From Gnetum montanum (taxonomy: Eukaryota; Streptophyta; Gnetopsida; Gnetales; Gnetaceae), in the NCBI GenBank assembly GCA_015680685.1, contig MNCI01018990.1, forward strand, positions 127,228-178,099: DNA of 50,872 bases, given 5' to 3'. Both the position numbers and the translations under genes were made by a program. The notes beneath the pieces were generated by a model. It was not told the DNA's origin. It worked only from the letters and a program-made list of their open reading frames with translations, and searched no databases. This document shows, one piece after another, positions 35,531-46,950 of the stretch; the first letter of the stretch is position 1; every line of letters starts with the position of its first letter.

Positions 35531-36217
35531 AATGCTACGAGAGCTATAAACCTTCAACCCACTGTTGGTTCTGACAACTGTACAAGGAGAAGACCTTTCT
35601 TTAGGACCAACAATCCAAACAAACTCTCACAACCACAAGCGGTTGAGCCTCCAAACGTTCCTCCATCGAATAAGGCTTCAGAGCTCCCTTCAAATGAACA
35701 ACAGAGCTCAAAGCACATGGTTATGTTAACACATACCGTCACTGACTGGATCAAGGAGGGCCACCTTCCCAAGAAATTCTCTGATCCTGGAAGTCCCTTG
35801 ATTTATCTCCAAGTCGTTGGGAATGAACCATGTAAAGCTCTTCTAGACTCAAGTTCCAAAGTTAACTTGATATCGTAAGAAATGTATAAAGCCTGGAACC
35901 TACCTCCACTAAAGAAGAGAAATATTCACTTAGAGCTAGTTGACCAGTCCATCACCATTCCCTTGGGACTAGTGGAGGACATCGTTACCATTATGTGTGG
36001 TTGGTCATACTCAACTAATTTCCTAGTGATACAAGTAAACAATGACAAAGGGGACTTCCCAATAATAATGGGAAGGGCATGGCTAAGCACCATAAACACA
36101 TGCCTGGGAATCCACGATCTTTTCCTGGAAATATCTAAGGAAAACACTTTTGGGAAGATCAAGAAGAAGAAAGTTCCATGCATCACATACAGTGATACAG
36201 AGGGTGATGGCGTATAG
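35531..36217 (+). pseudogene. Aspartic protease region of element C, active site mutated
   Basis: In the same frame as the C-terminal half of gag, supporting a Gag-protease polyprotein. The active-site region reads ALLDSSSKVNLIS where A and B have LDSGSGVNLI, so the Gly of the D-S-G triad is Ser and the enzyme should be dead. A TAA follows shortly (near 35877). Downstream LELVDQSITIPLGLVEDIV, CGWSYSTNFLVIQVN and FPIIMGRAWLSTINTCLGI are well kept. The frame ends at TAG 36215-36217. Confidence 0.85.
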
Positions 36218-38410
36218 GAATGTTCAACATTGCCTGCATGGAACTGGTGTGCCTAGGAAATCAACATACAAAAGTGCCTGTATGTAGCAACCATACAACA
36301 AGAAGACACCCAGTGGTTGACAGCTAATCAAAAGAGCAACTCACCAACATGCATGGAACTAACTGAGGGGATAACTTACACTCATGTCGAAAGCATAGAT
36401 ACACTGGAGCAAGAGCGTCAACAACTTTCAACCCTTAACTCGAAAACATCAATTGGGAGAAGTTGGACACTTCTAAGAAATTCAAACAAGTGCTCATTAT
36501 TTTGAATCTCTCCCTTTCAATTCAATCATGGGGGAGATGGCCACCTATGCTAATCAATCAAGGCCCTTAGTTCTTTTTAAGTTTTTGTTTTACTCATTTT
36601 TGTTTTACAAATTTCTTTAACTTTTCTTGTTTTTGTTTTGCAATGTCGTTCATACTCTTTTATTCCTTTGTGTGTTTATTTTGTTTGATTCATCACCTAA
36701 TAAGTGCTCCTGATGGTGGTATGAATTGTATTCCATTGATTGCTAATGTTTTGTTTTTACCTTTAAGTTATGATGTTGATACTAGGGTATGGTTCTTTTG
36801 ATATAATAGGAAATGAGTCCACTTCATCCATGCATCCATGAGTTTCTATGGTCTCTCTTGGCTTGGAACTATATAGTCCCTTTCTTAATAATAAGAACTA
36901 TTAATGAATTGGTGACTAAGTATTTCTCAAACTAAGGAAGGACTTAAGGACTGAAAAGGGTGTGACTTCAAGGGAACTTGATGCATATGTGCTAACCATT
37001 CTCTTGGGTGCTTGGATGTTTTCTTCTTGAGTCTCCCATCCCATTCTGACACTGGTCCATTATCAGGAAGTTGAGTTAATAAAAATAATAAGTCTTTGCA
37101 TGGTATGGTTCTCACGCAAAACACAAAAAAAAATAGTGAGAATTCAAAGCACACCCCTTAGATAGAATAATCCTTTGGGCTATAAGCACTAGTTATGGAA
37201 TTAAATAAAAATTTTCCCTCTAACTAAGACCCTTCTCACTTCCTACCTTCTTCTCTTTTGTTTCGTCGGAATGGTGGTGACTCTTTGGTGGAGACATTCT
37301 TGTTACTTCAAGTGGATGGATTGGCCGAATGTATTAATGTGAAGTCACTGGATGTGGTTTTTTTGTGGCTGGATTTGGAATGAGATCTACTAAGTCACAT
37401 TAACCATTAACACACAAGGGGCTGTACACCACCTTGTTCTTGAGATTCCATTCCATTCTCTTCTTTCCATCATTCTTTCTCCATTTTTCACCTCATTGTC
37501 GGTTGTATCAGTAATCCATATTTTGGTTTATGCATTGTTTTCTTTTTGGTAAACTCTTGTGGTTAAGACTTTAACTCTTGTCTCCAAATGACATTCCTAG
37601 AGCCTATGGACTCTTTGAATGTGGGATTGTCAGGGCATTAAGGGCATGAGCCTGCTTTGGGGAGGACCCACTGGCATTCCTATTTGGTGCATCCGTTAAT
37701 TTCTTTCCCCTAAACATTTTTGCAATCAACATTTATTTGTTCATCTTTATCTTTGACATCCATTTTATCGGCGTGGCCATTGTCTCTTCTTCTCCTTCTT
37801 TCTTATTCCTTCTCATTTTCCATTCTATCGCTATCGGAGGTTCGCTCTCAATCATGGGGGTCCTGGTCCAATTTTTTCGATTTTCTCCTAACCCCTACAC
37901 CTTGGGTAGTCACCAATATTATATATCCAGATCTTCATTTGCCATATCACAACTTAGCCAATGGACCTTACACTGAGACAAGGTATTAACTGCATTGTGA
38001 TTCATTTAGCCTTGCTAATATAAGACTGTGTTGTGTGTGCATATGGCAATCATACAACAACGGATTGGATCTGGAGGGAACACTTGGAATGGACTGGTGC
38101 TGGAATAGTTATACAAGGAACAAGATTGATGGTGTGCTTATGGATGGACAACGAAAGGTGCAATCTTGGCGTTGGCAGCAGCAGACTTCTTCTTTTCTCT
38201 CTCTCTTCTCTCTTCTCTCTCAGCTGCCAAATAAGGTTGGATGTCAAACATGTATAGTGTTCACTCTTGTTGTCATGAACACTAAATTTTGCCATGTATT
38301 GTAATGATGATTCGTTAACATGTCACCCCATCTACCATTAGTGTCATTCAAGTCAATAATCCCATACCTTTCCAATATTTTGTAAGGAACTTGAGGATGA
38401 GTTTTCATTC
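36218..38410 (+). other. 3' non-coding region of element C with two internal polypurine-like motifs
   Basis: Begins with a remnant of the protease-RT linker (readable phrase MTANQKSNSPTCMELTEGI, 36317 onward). The deletion junction lies shortly before motif copy 1 (AATCATGGGGG, 36524-36534). Motif copy 2 is at 37850-37860 (AATCATGGGGG). Shared blocks are at 37091-37111 and 37659-37672. No supported gene. RT, RNase H, integrase and the third frame are absent. Confidence 0.7.
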
Positions 38411-38423
38411 AGTCATGGGGGTA
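38411..38423 (+). other. Polypurine tract of element C (motif copy 3)
   Basis: AGTCATGGGGGTA directly before the TGATGAG of the 3' LTR. Confidence 0.8.
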
Positions 38424-39224
38424 TGATGAGCTGCGATATCGCTTCTACGATATCACGTCGACCCTTGCGATATCGTGTACACGATATCGTAGCCCATCAC
38501 CAGTTCTATAAATAAGAGGTGGCTTTCCCTTGTTTCTACATCTAGACCTAGACCCTTAGCTAAACTCTGGTAGTTTTACCATTCCAGAGATAGAATAATT
38601 TCCATGTGCCCATAGTAGGAGTCTCAAAGTGAATGGATCTTTATTCGAGCAAATTGTACTTGAGCACACATTTGTATACAGAAATAAAGACGAACTTTCT
38701 AATAAACCTTGTAGCATGTGGACTAAGCTAAATAGGACTTCATTACTGTTAAATGTTTAAATTATTTCTTAGTTAATTAAATCTCTCTCAACCCTTAACT
38801 CTCCTAGTTAAGTGCATTCAGTACAACCACTTCGAGCATGTGCACTACGCTTGGTAACATAGTAATGAATAGCGTTTGGTAATCCCAGTAGCATTGCACT
38901 AGTTCAGGGTATGTACAATAAGTGGGAACAGATACTAATGCTAGGATAATTAGAACTTAGTTAATGAAAGTTAGTCATTTAGTCTCTTCACCTTTCTCCT
39001 CTTAGCATAGGCAATAAAAAGATAAAAGACATAAAAATCACATGCCTCAAGCTTACTTAACCATACAACTGTGACAAATACAAGTAATCTTGGGAAGACA
39101 ATGATTGATTAACCTTAAGTGTTCCATAAGGTGCGTAAGCCCTTAGTCCTTGGAGTTCAACCGGGTTGTGCGTGTAACGCTCGTATTCATGTGGTTGAGT
39201 GTAGGGGTACCTCGCCACTCATCA
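38424..39224 (+). repeat. 3' LTR of element C
   Basis: This LTR is 801 bases, TGATGAGCTGCGATATCGC to GCCACTCATCA, with a TATA box at 38507-38514. Its U3 palindrome block differs from that of the 5' LTR in word order and count more than the rest of the LTR does. Confidence 0.9.
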
Positions 39225-39229
39225 GCTAC

Positions 39230-39695
39230 TTCTTATTATGACAAAAAGGTTTCCTTATCTTCTTCCTTCTAAACTTTGCTCTTATTCCACTTAAGTAAAA
39301 AGTAAAGGGAGTTCTTGCACCAAAGTGATCAACAATGTATAGTTGCACCCATGTATAGAAAAGTCTAATTTATTTCTTCCACTAGGACAAAGAGATATTA
39401 ATTGCCTAACCATGGGGTGCTTTCTAAGAAGCACTTAGCTAGACTACACATTAAGACCTATGAGAGTCTCATTCCCAAATGATTACATAATGCTTGGATA
39501 TCCACTCCTATATTCATCTTGTTGCATAAAGAAAAAGGATGATGATCATGTACCCATGAGCTTCAAATAGAAACAATATTTTTTATTTAATCCAAGTTCA
39601 AGGAAACAATTCCATGAACTTATAAGAAGATTCGTGAGTAGGTAATCATCCCACCCTACCATCTTTGTGAAAAATTCAAGTCAATATGAGGTAGA
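39230..39695. other. AT-rich spacer right of element C
   Basis: About 470 bases without an open frame or a repeat I recognise. Confidence 0.5.
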
Positions 39696-39696
39696 A

Positions 39697-40008
39697 GGTT
39701 AGAACTTGAAATAATTGAAATATAGATACAACCCTAGATGGGGTAGATAGTGATTAGAACTTTAGTTGGTACCATTGGCTTTCAATGACATCATTAGGTG
39801 GTATAACCCAAGATATATAGTTCAATTAAAACTTTGTAACTCAACATTGCCTACCAAAATTAAACCCATGACTTGGAGCTTTCAAATCAGAAATCTAAGT
39901 ACTATGCTAATGCCTCATTGTTTAAATTAGAACTATATAAATTAGTATTTCCTACTAGAATTGAACTCATAACTTGGAGCTTCCAAATTAAGAGTCTTAC
40001 TATTAGCA
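39697..40008 (-). mobile_element. Two SINE copies, one apparently inserted into the other
   Basis: On the minus strand a SINE head (from about 40008, with box B-like GAGTTCAATTCTAG) breaks off after TATAGTTCTAATTTAAA. A second, near full-length SINE then begins (CAATGAGGCATTAGC, about 39920) and runs through GGGTTATACCACC. After it the tail of the first resumes (GTTCTAATCAC to TTTCAATTATTTCAAG, about 39700). The repeated GTTCTAA on both sides fits a target duplication. Confidence 0.6.
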
Positions 40009-40139
40009 ACTTCCTACATCAAAATACTTGTAAGATAAATTGAACCACCTCTAATTACAAAAAGTAATTGCATAAGTGAATAATAAAAGGTAAACTCAAG
40101 TTTTGACAACCTTGACTTTCCATGTCTATATATATATAA

Positions 40140-41900
40140 GACAATGATGTGATGAAAAAATATGACATCCAAGTCCTTCATGCCAAGTATTATTTTCATT
40201 TTTTGTTGTTGAGTTAGATAATGCTTTAATGATGCAGCATGCCCTAGATCTAGGGTCTTTTATATATAAGCATGTAGTGTTAATCATCCATAATTGGGCT
40301 CTAGATTTTAATGTTCAATTTGAAGAATATGCCAAAGTTCTATGTTTTGTCAAGTTAAATAAATCTTTTATTGATTTTTTAGAAAGCTTGTTAAATGTAA
40401 TTATCATTACCCTTTTGGATGAGGAAAATAAAAGATATTTGGAGAGCTTTTATCATTAAAATTTGCATTTAATGGTATCTTATTCATCAAGGTCTTCCTA
40501 TCAATATATGAAAGATGTTTCTCCTCGATGTCCTCTTTATAAAAGTGAAGACTCACTATTTCAGGTTTTTTTTTTTTTTTAGTATCCTATTCCTCAACAT
40601 GCTGGAAATGAACATCTAGAATTTGTAAAAGCTTTTAACCAAAAATCAATGAAGTCATTCTTAGTAATCAACCTACTTTGTCTACTTCATTTCATTACAT
40701 TTGAAAATGTCTTTGACCATTTGTTCTATATTCTATCTAGAAGCTTCAATGTGTAGTTATTTTTTAGTATCAATAACATAACCATGACATCTCTTCAAGA
40801 GCCAAATACCAGATTCTTGAAGATGTTGCTTTTTAGCTATAATTTCAAGCAAAAAAACTTCTAGTGAAAGTTGAACGATTCATTTGTTTTCTATAGCATT
40901 AATTTCTTTTTGTTTTCAAGCTCAAGGATGGGAAGCTTTCAACTTTTGTTACTCTTTGTTCTTTATTTTTGATTGATGTATTCTTTTGTCTTTAGAGAGA
41001 GGCTTCTTGGTCCCATTAAGTATATCAAGACTATTTCTACAACTTTTGGTTTTCGTAGATGTTTTATTTAAAAGTTGAAATCAACATTCTCAATTGTAAA
41101 AAGGAATTGGTATTACAAGCAAGAGGAAGGACTTATATTTATCCAATTACATATTATAATCTTTCTATTTCTTGCAACTTTTGCCATTGTGAAGGACATT
41201 TGTTTAATGCTTGTCTTAACCTACTCAAGAAAGAAGATTCTCAAGAAAAGAAAAAATGTGTCTAAGTTGAATATAGAAAAAAAAACAATATGAAGTAGAA
41301 GATATGAAAAATCAAGTTACAGTCAATGACAAAAATGATCAAATAGCAATAAAGAATTTAGAAAAGACAGAAGCTTATGTGTATATTTTTGCCAGTATTA
41401 GAGAAATTATTAAGTAGCCTAGATAGAGGGCTAGTAAGACCAATTTTTCCTTATCTAATAGGAATACTATTAACTCAAAGATTAAAACTAGTGTTGACGA
41501 AAAGGTTATAGTTGATGGTAAAGATTCTTAACATAAGATCAATAACAAGTGACAAGGTGAAGATCTTCCATCAAAGGTACTAGTTTTGTTCTTTAAAACA
41601 AATATTGGTATTAAGCCACGGTTCTCTATCTCAAATCCTTCTACTATTTTAAGTTCAAACATGCAACAATGAGGTGTTAGCCTAGTGGTAAGACTTTTGA
41701 TTTGGAAACTCTAAGTCATGGATTTGATTCTAATGGGCAATGCTAAGTTATGAAGTTATATATGGAATATATATCTTGGGGTGTGCCTATGTTTCAATTA
41801 TTTCGGGGTATACCTATTTAAGTTCAAGCATGGATGTTGAAAAGTGATGTAAATTTTGTCATGGGTGGGGTTCCTTCTAACAATTAATTTTCTTCATTTA
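40140..41900 (+). pseudogene. LINE ORF1-like protein pseudogene with zinc knuckle
   Basis: A frame at 40229-40459 resembles the DUF4283-type N-terminal domain of plant LINE ORF1 proteins (VVLIIHNWALDFNVQFEEY, then CFVKLNKSFIDFLESLL). A frame at 41059-41265 continues with a domain ending in CNFCHCEGHLFNAC, a CX2CX4HX4C zinc knuckle. The part between (40460-41055) is frame-broken and has a T run near 40570. Such proteins bind RNA in LINE particles. No endonuclease or RT of this copy follows. A SINE interrupts it at 41664-41819. The inverted relative is at 13968-15130. Assignment rests on pattern recognition only. Confidence 0.55.
41664..41819 (+). mobile_element. Full-length tRNA-derived SINE with target duplication
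   Basis: A 156-base insertion flanked by AAGTTCAAACATG (41651-41663) and AAGTTCAAGCATG (41820-41832), 12 of 13 identical. Box A-like TTAGCCTAGTGGTAAG and box B-like GGATTTGATTCT are visible in the first 70 bases, followed by the family body (GGCAATGCTAAGTTATGAAG, ATCTTGGGGTGTGCCTATG, TTTCAATTATTTCGGGG). The related DNA at 13968-15130 has TTTAATTTCAAGCATGG without the insertion, so it shows the empty site. Confidence 0.85.
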
Positions 41901-42240
41901 TTTTTTCAAAACATTAGGTTGGCAAGTGGTTGTAAAACCTTGTTAAATCTCATAGATAAGTTCTTTTTTGGATTTTGCAGATGCTAGGGCATCCCCCAAA
42001 AGTGAAGAAAAATAGTCATAGGGCAAGGGCTTGCTAGGATGTCAAATAAAAAACTCATGTAGATAGCCCTATTTTATTGGGATAAGGCTCGGATGATGAT
42101 GATGATGATTTGTTCAAATAGATAATTCTAAAATCAAAAAGATATATTTTTATAATAATGTCTACTCAATACCAAGCTTGTAATATTTTGTTAAGGTGAG
42201 ACACCCTAAGATCTTAAAGGTAATTTAAATTCAGAAAGTG

Positions 42241-42251
42241 TCATCATGTTT
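42241..42251. repeat. Target-site duplication of the LINE, left copy
   Basis: TCATCATGTTT, identical to 46954-46964. With three more bases to the left the match is 13 of 14 (GTG against GTA). Confidence 0.8.
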
Positions 42252-42474
42252 TGGGGGGGGGGGGTGTCGGACCCCAAAAAGAGAATTTTATTAATTAAAT
42301 GAGATTAAGTACATGATCAACATCTCATTGCGGATGTTGAAGGAAAACATCTTGATACATAATCCTTCACAGGGTGTGGGAGTACATTCCAAAGAGCAAC
42401 CTTATGCTGGGAATCAATAAGAACTGCGAGTTAATAAGATCAGGAGAACAACAAAGAGCTAAAAATGCTCAAAA

Positions 42475-45400
42475 TTATGATAACACACTCCGATGTAGCA
42501 GATTGAGATTAGGAAGAGTGCACAAGTTGGTGTATCTGCTCCAAGGCTGCAAACAACAAAACAACTGATTAGTATCCAACTTTAACTTAGAAGTATGAGA
42601 TAAAATTTGGAAATGCACAAGGCGAAGAATTTGAGATTTTTCCATAATAGTTAAATCGTTAGAGTTGGACGAATTAGTGTTCTGGAAAAGAGCAGTGCAT
42701 CTACACTTCCATATATAGTAAAGAACGAGGGGCCTAATAACTTTCCAAAGAAACTGAAGGTTAGTAGAGGGGATGGCTAGAAAGTCGAACAAGATATCCT
42801 CATGGGAAAACTTGCACAAAGAAAAAACTTTAGAAACCCACTCCCATGAAGACTGAGCGAAAGGGCAATGCCAAAAAATATGGACAAAATCATCAGGACC
42901 TCCACAGAGAGGGCAATTAGGGTTTGGAATCCCAAGGTATTCACTTCGTTTGCTGATAGGCAGGCCTTGATGCAGGAGGCACCAAAGAAATTATTTAATT
43001 TTTGGAAGAGTCGGAAGGCTCCAAACTCGTGAAAAGAGAGAAAGCCAAAACTGTTCAGACTCTTCTTTGTGCCATGATCGATTGTAGCAATTAACAATCA
43101 TAGAATAATCATGCAACAACTGAAAGGGCACATGTGGTTTATAGGGTAGAAGGTTCGATCCATTAGTCCACTGAAGACCATGGAAGAGACTAGGAACCAA
43201 AGCATCCAAATGCAAATACTGATGAATGAAGTGATAAAGTCTATTAAGGAAATGGTGCATAGTTCTGGAAGCCCCATATAAGTTTTCGAACATATCCCAA
43301 GTAATCCACTGATTGGTGAGACGAAGACATCTAAGGGAAACAACTTCCTTTTGAAACCAGATGATGGATGTCCTGGCATTTGAGGTGGCTAGAGGAGCAG
43401 GACATAGGGGCAGCCACCAAGGACAAATCTTAGAAAGGAGAGTAGCATTGATATGAATATTATTCCAATTCACATGAGAATGTAAGACCTGTCAAGCCTT
43501 CCAAATGCTTTTGAAAACATGTGTTCCAAGAATGATAATGTCATGAGGAGAAAGGATCCAATTAACAGGGTGGATACCCTTCAAGATAGACCTATTCTTA
43601 GGGAATGCTTGTCGAAGCCTTAACTGAAGGAGATTCCCAATAATATTGGGGGCATCCAGGTGCTGAACCAACCACTTAGCGACAAGGGTGAGACCTTGCT
43701 TAAAGGAGTTCAAAAGGCCCAATCCGCCTTTGTTCTTAGGAAGAGTTACTATATTCCAGGCTACACGATGAAAGCCTTTTTGGGAGTCCTTAGACGACCA
43801 CATGAAGTCTCGAAATAAACGTTCAAGCTTTTGATAAGAAGCATGGGAAGGGGCCCAACATGACGAATAATAAACATGGGTAGAGGCACAAATAGACTTA
43901 CAGATTAGATACTTACCGGCGAGGGTGAGGGGTTTGGTTTTCCATTTTTTAGTTTTTCTTTGAATTCGAGAAAGTACTTGGTCCCAGAGCTCTGAAGTTG
44001 GGCCTCTAAAGCGAAAGGGGATTCCCAAAAGCTTAATGATCTCATGATCTTGAGTACGCTTCCAACTATAATTGGGAAAATGGCTGTAGTTATTGGTGAA
44101 GCTATAAATTGAAGATTTACACCAATTTATAATAGATCCAGAGAGGGAGCAATATTGCTCTACTCGAGACAAGAGACACTACACATTATCAGCATTGTTT
44201 TGAATAAGGAAAAAGGAGTCATCAGCGAAATGCATATTGAGGAGCTGATGTTGAGGAGAAGATAGATGAACCCCAAATGAAACATTGTTTTGAATATCCA
44301 AGCTGATTTGATCATAGAGAAAATCAGTAGCAATTATGAAGAGGTAAGGAGCAAGAGGGCAACCTTGCCTAACAAACCTATGAATAGAAAAGGGAGAAGT
44401 GATGCCGAAGGTAGTCGCGATTCACGTAGTAGCATCTGAGAATAAGCATTCTACCATATGAATGAACTTAGGGCCAAAACCCAATTTAGTCATGGTTTGG
44501 ATAATGAAGTCCCACTTAATGTTATCATAGGCTTTAGCATAGTCAAGCTTCATCAAGAGGATATCTTGACCCTCATCCTCAGCCCACTTAAGACCTTCCC
44601 AAGCAACCACCACGTTATTTAATATGTATCTTCTTGAAACAAAGCTAGTCTGCTGGGGGGAAATAATAAGGGCAAGGATTTTCTTTAATCGCAAAGCCAA
44701 ACATTTAGCCCAAATTTTGTAAACCACATTAAGTAAGATGATAGGTCGCCAATTGGAGATACAAGTAGGATCTCCTAATTTAGGGAGAAGACAAATAATC
44801 CCTTGGTTTAAGATTGGTCCCAAAGAATCAATAAGCGTAGCCTCTTTGATAACATGGAAGAGGTCAGAACCTACCAGATCCCAATGCTTTTGGAAAAATT
44901 CGACTGGAAAACCATCATAACCAGGGGCTTAGGTTAAAGCAAGCCTGTTGAAGCTCAACTGGAGTAATATCGGCTTCTAAAATTGTCAGCATAGAAGAAT
45001 TAACCAATTTAGGATAATTTAGAGTGGCTGCTGCGAAGGATGCGAGATCCATAGGAGTAGTGGTGAATAAGGCCTCAAAGTGTTCCTTAAGATAAGAGAG
45101 AAGACTATTTTGGTTAGTGATAATGGATCCATTTATGGAGAGTTTATCTAAAGAGGGCGAAGGGGAGGATCTGTTAAGGTACTTAAAGAATTCCTTACAA
45201 TGCTCATCTTGAATGTTTAGCCAAGTGAGTCGGCTTTTAATCAAGGCACCTTGTGCCTTATATACTTCCCAATGTTGAAAGGCAATATGGGCTCTGGTAA
45301 GCTCCCCTTGAAGGTGACTATTGAAGGGATCATTAGTTAGTTTGGTCGTAAGGTGCTCAATGGTAGAGCATATGTTGGTGTACTCTTGCCGAGAACGAAA

Positions 45401-46333
45401 GGCAACTTCCTTACCATAATGACGGGCGAGATTCTTAACTCTACTAGTAGTCTGAAGCCACCAGTGGATCCAACCCTTTGGACCTAAGGGTCTTGGTTTA
45501 GCGTTCCAAAGGCTAGAAAGAAGTTGTTGGGTGGAAGGAGAAGAGAAACATTGACTATGTAGCCTAAAGAGATGATAATTCCGTCGTTGGTGGTCATTAT
45601 GGATTTGCATAGATAAAGTAATAGGGAAATGATCAGATAAGGTTGCATGTTGATGGACTTTAGTAGTAGAAAGGGTCTGCCAAAAAGAAATGGTGGAAAA
45701 GTAATATCTATTTAACCGACTATAAATGCGAGCCTACCCCTTACGAAGATTGTTCCAAGTGAAGCTGTTTAGAGAGCCACTAACAATGTCTGCGATGCCA
45801 TCTGAAAGATAGAAACGTTTCTTAAAATTTGACCAGGCTTGAAATTCGTGATGCGGAAGTTAAGAGAAAACACCCCCAAGCTTATCATGAGAGAATTCCA
45901 TCATGTTAAAATCACCGCCAAAAATCGAAGGAATAGAAGGGAGGCTATGAGTGAGTTCATGCCACAATCGGGCCCGTTCGGTAGAGTCATTGGGGGCATA
46001 AATAGAACAAACTCTGAAGGGATCATGTGAGGAGGAGAAAACAACCCAGGCCACTCGGTGACCTAAATCGGACCCATGCTGAAGGAGTTTGTCTTTCCAA
46101 TAGGTTGGATAAAGAATGGCTGCTCCACCTTTGCCACACTCATGAGAAGTAGCGAGAATAGAAGAAAGGGGAAGAAACTAGTGGGCTGAAAGAGATAATT
46201 GTTCGGCTGAGACCTTGATTTCTTGGAGAAGGAGGAAATCCAAAGTGAGATTTAGACTAGAGAGAAAGTTGCTGGCTCGTTTGCGATGAAGCCTATCAGT
46301 TAGGCCTTGGACATTCTAAGATAGGAGGTTCAT
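42475..46333 (-). pseudogene. LINE ORF2: AP endonuclease, reverse transcriptase, zinc finger
   Basis: The start is ATG 46333 (MNLLS, then a stop where W is expected, then NVQGLTDR). Endonuclease marks are LLLQEIKVS, SIYAPNDSTERARLWHEL, IFGGDFNMM and LSDHFPITL. RT marks are PKLGDPTCISNWRPI, FVSRRYILNNVVVAWEG, the first catalytic Asp in LMKLDYAKAYDNIKWDF, CPLAPYLF and the catalytic ADD in MHFADDSFF (about 44235-44218). The C end has the zf-RVT cysteine and histidine pattern NPNCPLCGGPDDFVHIFWHC (about 42930-42870). A single-base loss near 44928 shifts the frame just before GYDGFPVEFFQKHW. About eight stops are scattered. Total about 1,290 codons, the usual size. The protein would nick the target and copy LINE RNA at the nick. 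Confidence 0.9.
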
Positions 46334-46950
46334 GGAGAAGCTCTAGATGTTATGAGTGACAGGGCAGTAGAAGGATCGGGGTTAGAAATGTCAGTTGTCA
46401 TAGTAGTGGAAAGAATTGTAAAGAAGTTGCTTGTATTAACAGTTAAAGTTGGATTAGTTTTGGGCAAAGGAGAGGAAGGAGTAGTGGTTTTAGTTGCTTT
46501 GGCCCTTTTCCTTCCCCCTACCATGACAAACTCATCACGTAAAAGTGAATCTTGGACTGATTGTGAGTGGATGATTGGTGCCTTGGGAGACTCTTGCCTT
46601 GAAGGGAGCAAACGAGGAAGAAAGGTGTGGAGCATTGTTAGAAGTAGAACCGAACTTAATGGAAGCAATTGGTGGGTTAGGTTGAGGAGTGACTACAGGA
46701 CTGGATTTGGGAGGATTGGTTTGAGATTTTTTCTTAGCTAGAAAGGGACAAGTAGAAATGTGGTGCTCTGCACGATGGCTATAGCTACAAGAGTTAGGAA
46801 GATAAAAATAGTTTACCTTTTGAGTAAAAACTTGGTTAAAGTGATTTTCTTTTTGGAAATGTCTAGTTCGATACATAGCAACGAAAGTGAGCTTGTCAGT
46901 ACCTTTACATGTCTACATAACAAGGGATAATATTAAAGGCTTGGTTAAAT
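46330..46950 (-). pseudogene. LINE ORF1, C-terminal part
   Basis: Only the last 200 or so codons are present. A zinc-knuckle-like stretch (NSCSYSHRAEHHISTCP, about 46800) has lost one expected Cys, with Ser in its place. A Pro/Ser/Thr-rich tail follows, and after a frameshift near 46600 a basic stretch VMVGGRKRAKATKTTT. The stop TGA at 46332-46330 overlaps the ORF2 ATG (46333-46331) as ATGA, which would allow termination-reinitiation. The N-terminal part is missing because of the 5' truncation. Confidence 0.75.

Larger units (their letters stand above)
32260..39224 (+). mobile_element. Element C: non-autonomous gag-protease retrotransposon
   Basis: A 6.97 kb element on the plus strand with the same layout as B: 5' LTR (32260-33046), primer site, gag, protease, linker remnant, 2 kb of non-coding DNA with three polypurine-like motifs, and 3' LTR (38424-39224). 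Flanks are GCTAT (32255-32259) and GCTAC (39225-39229), a 5-base duplication with one C/T change. Motif spacing is close to that of B (about 1.3 kb and 0.56 kb), so the two descend from a common deleted ancestor. Confidence 0.9.

Noticed and set aside
41664-41740. tRNA gene in the SINE
   Set aside because: Box A- and B-like parts are present but acceptor and anticodon stems do not form, and the unit is flanked by a target duplication.
42777-43097. 106-residue frame on the minus strand
   Set aside because: It is a shadow of the LINE ORF2 frame that covers the same bases.
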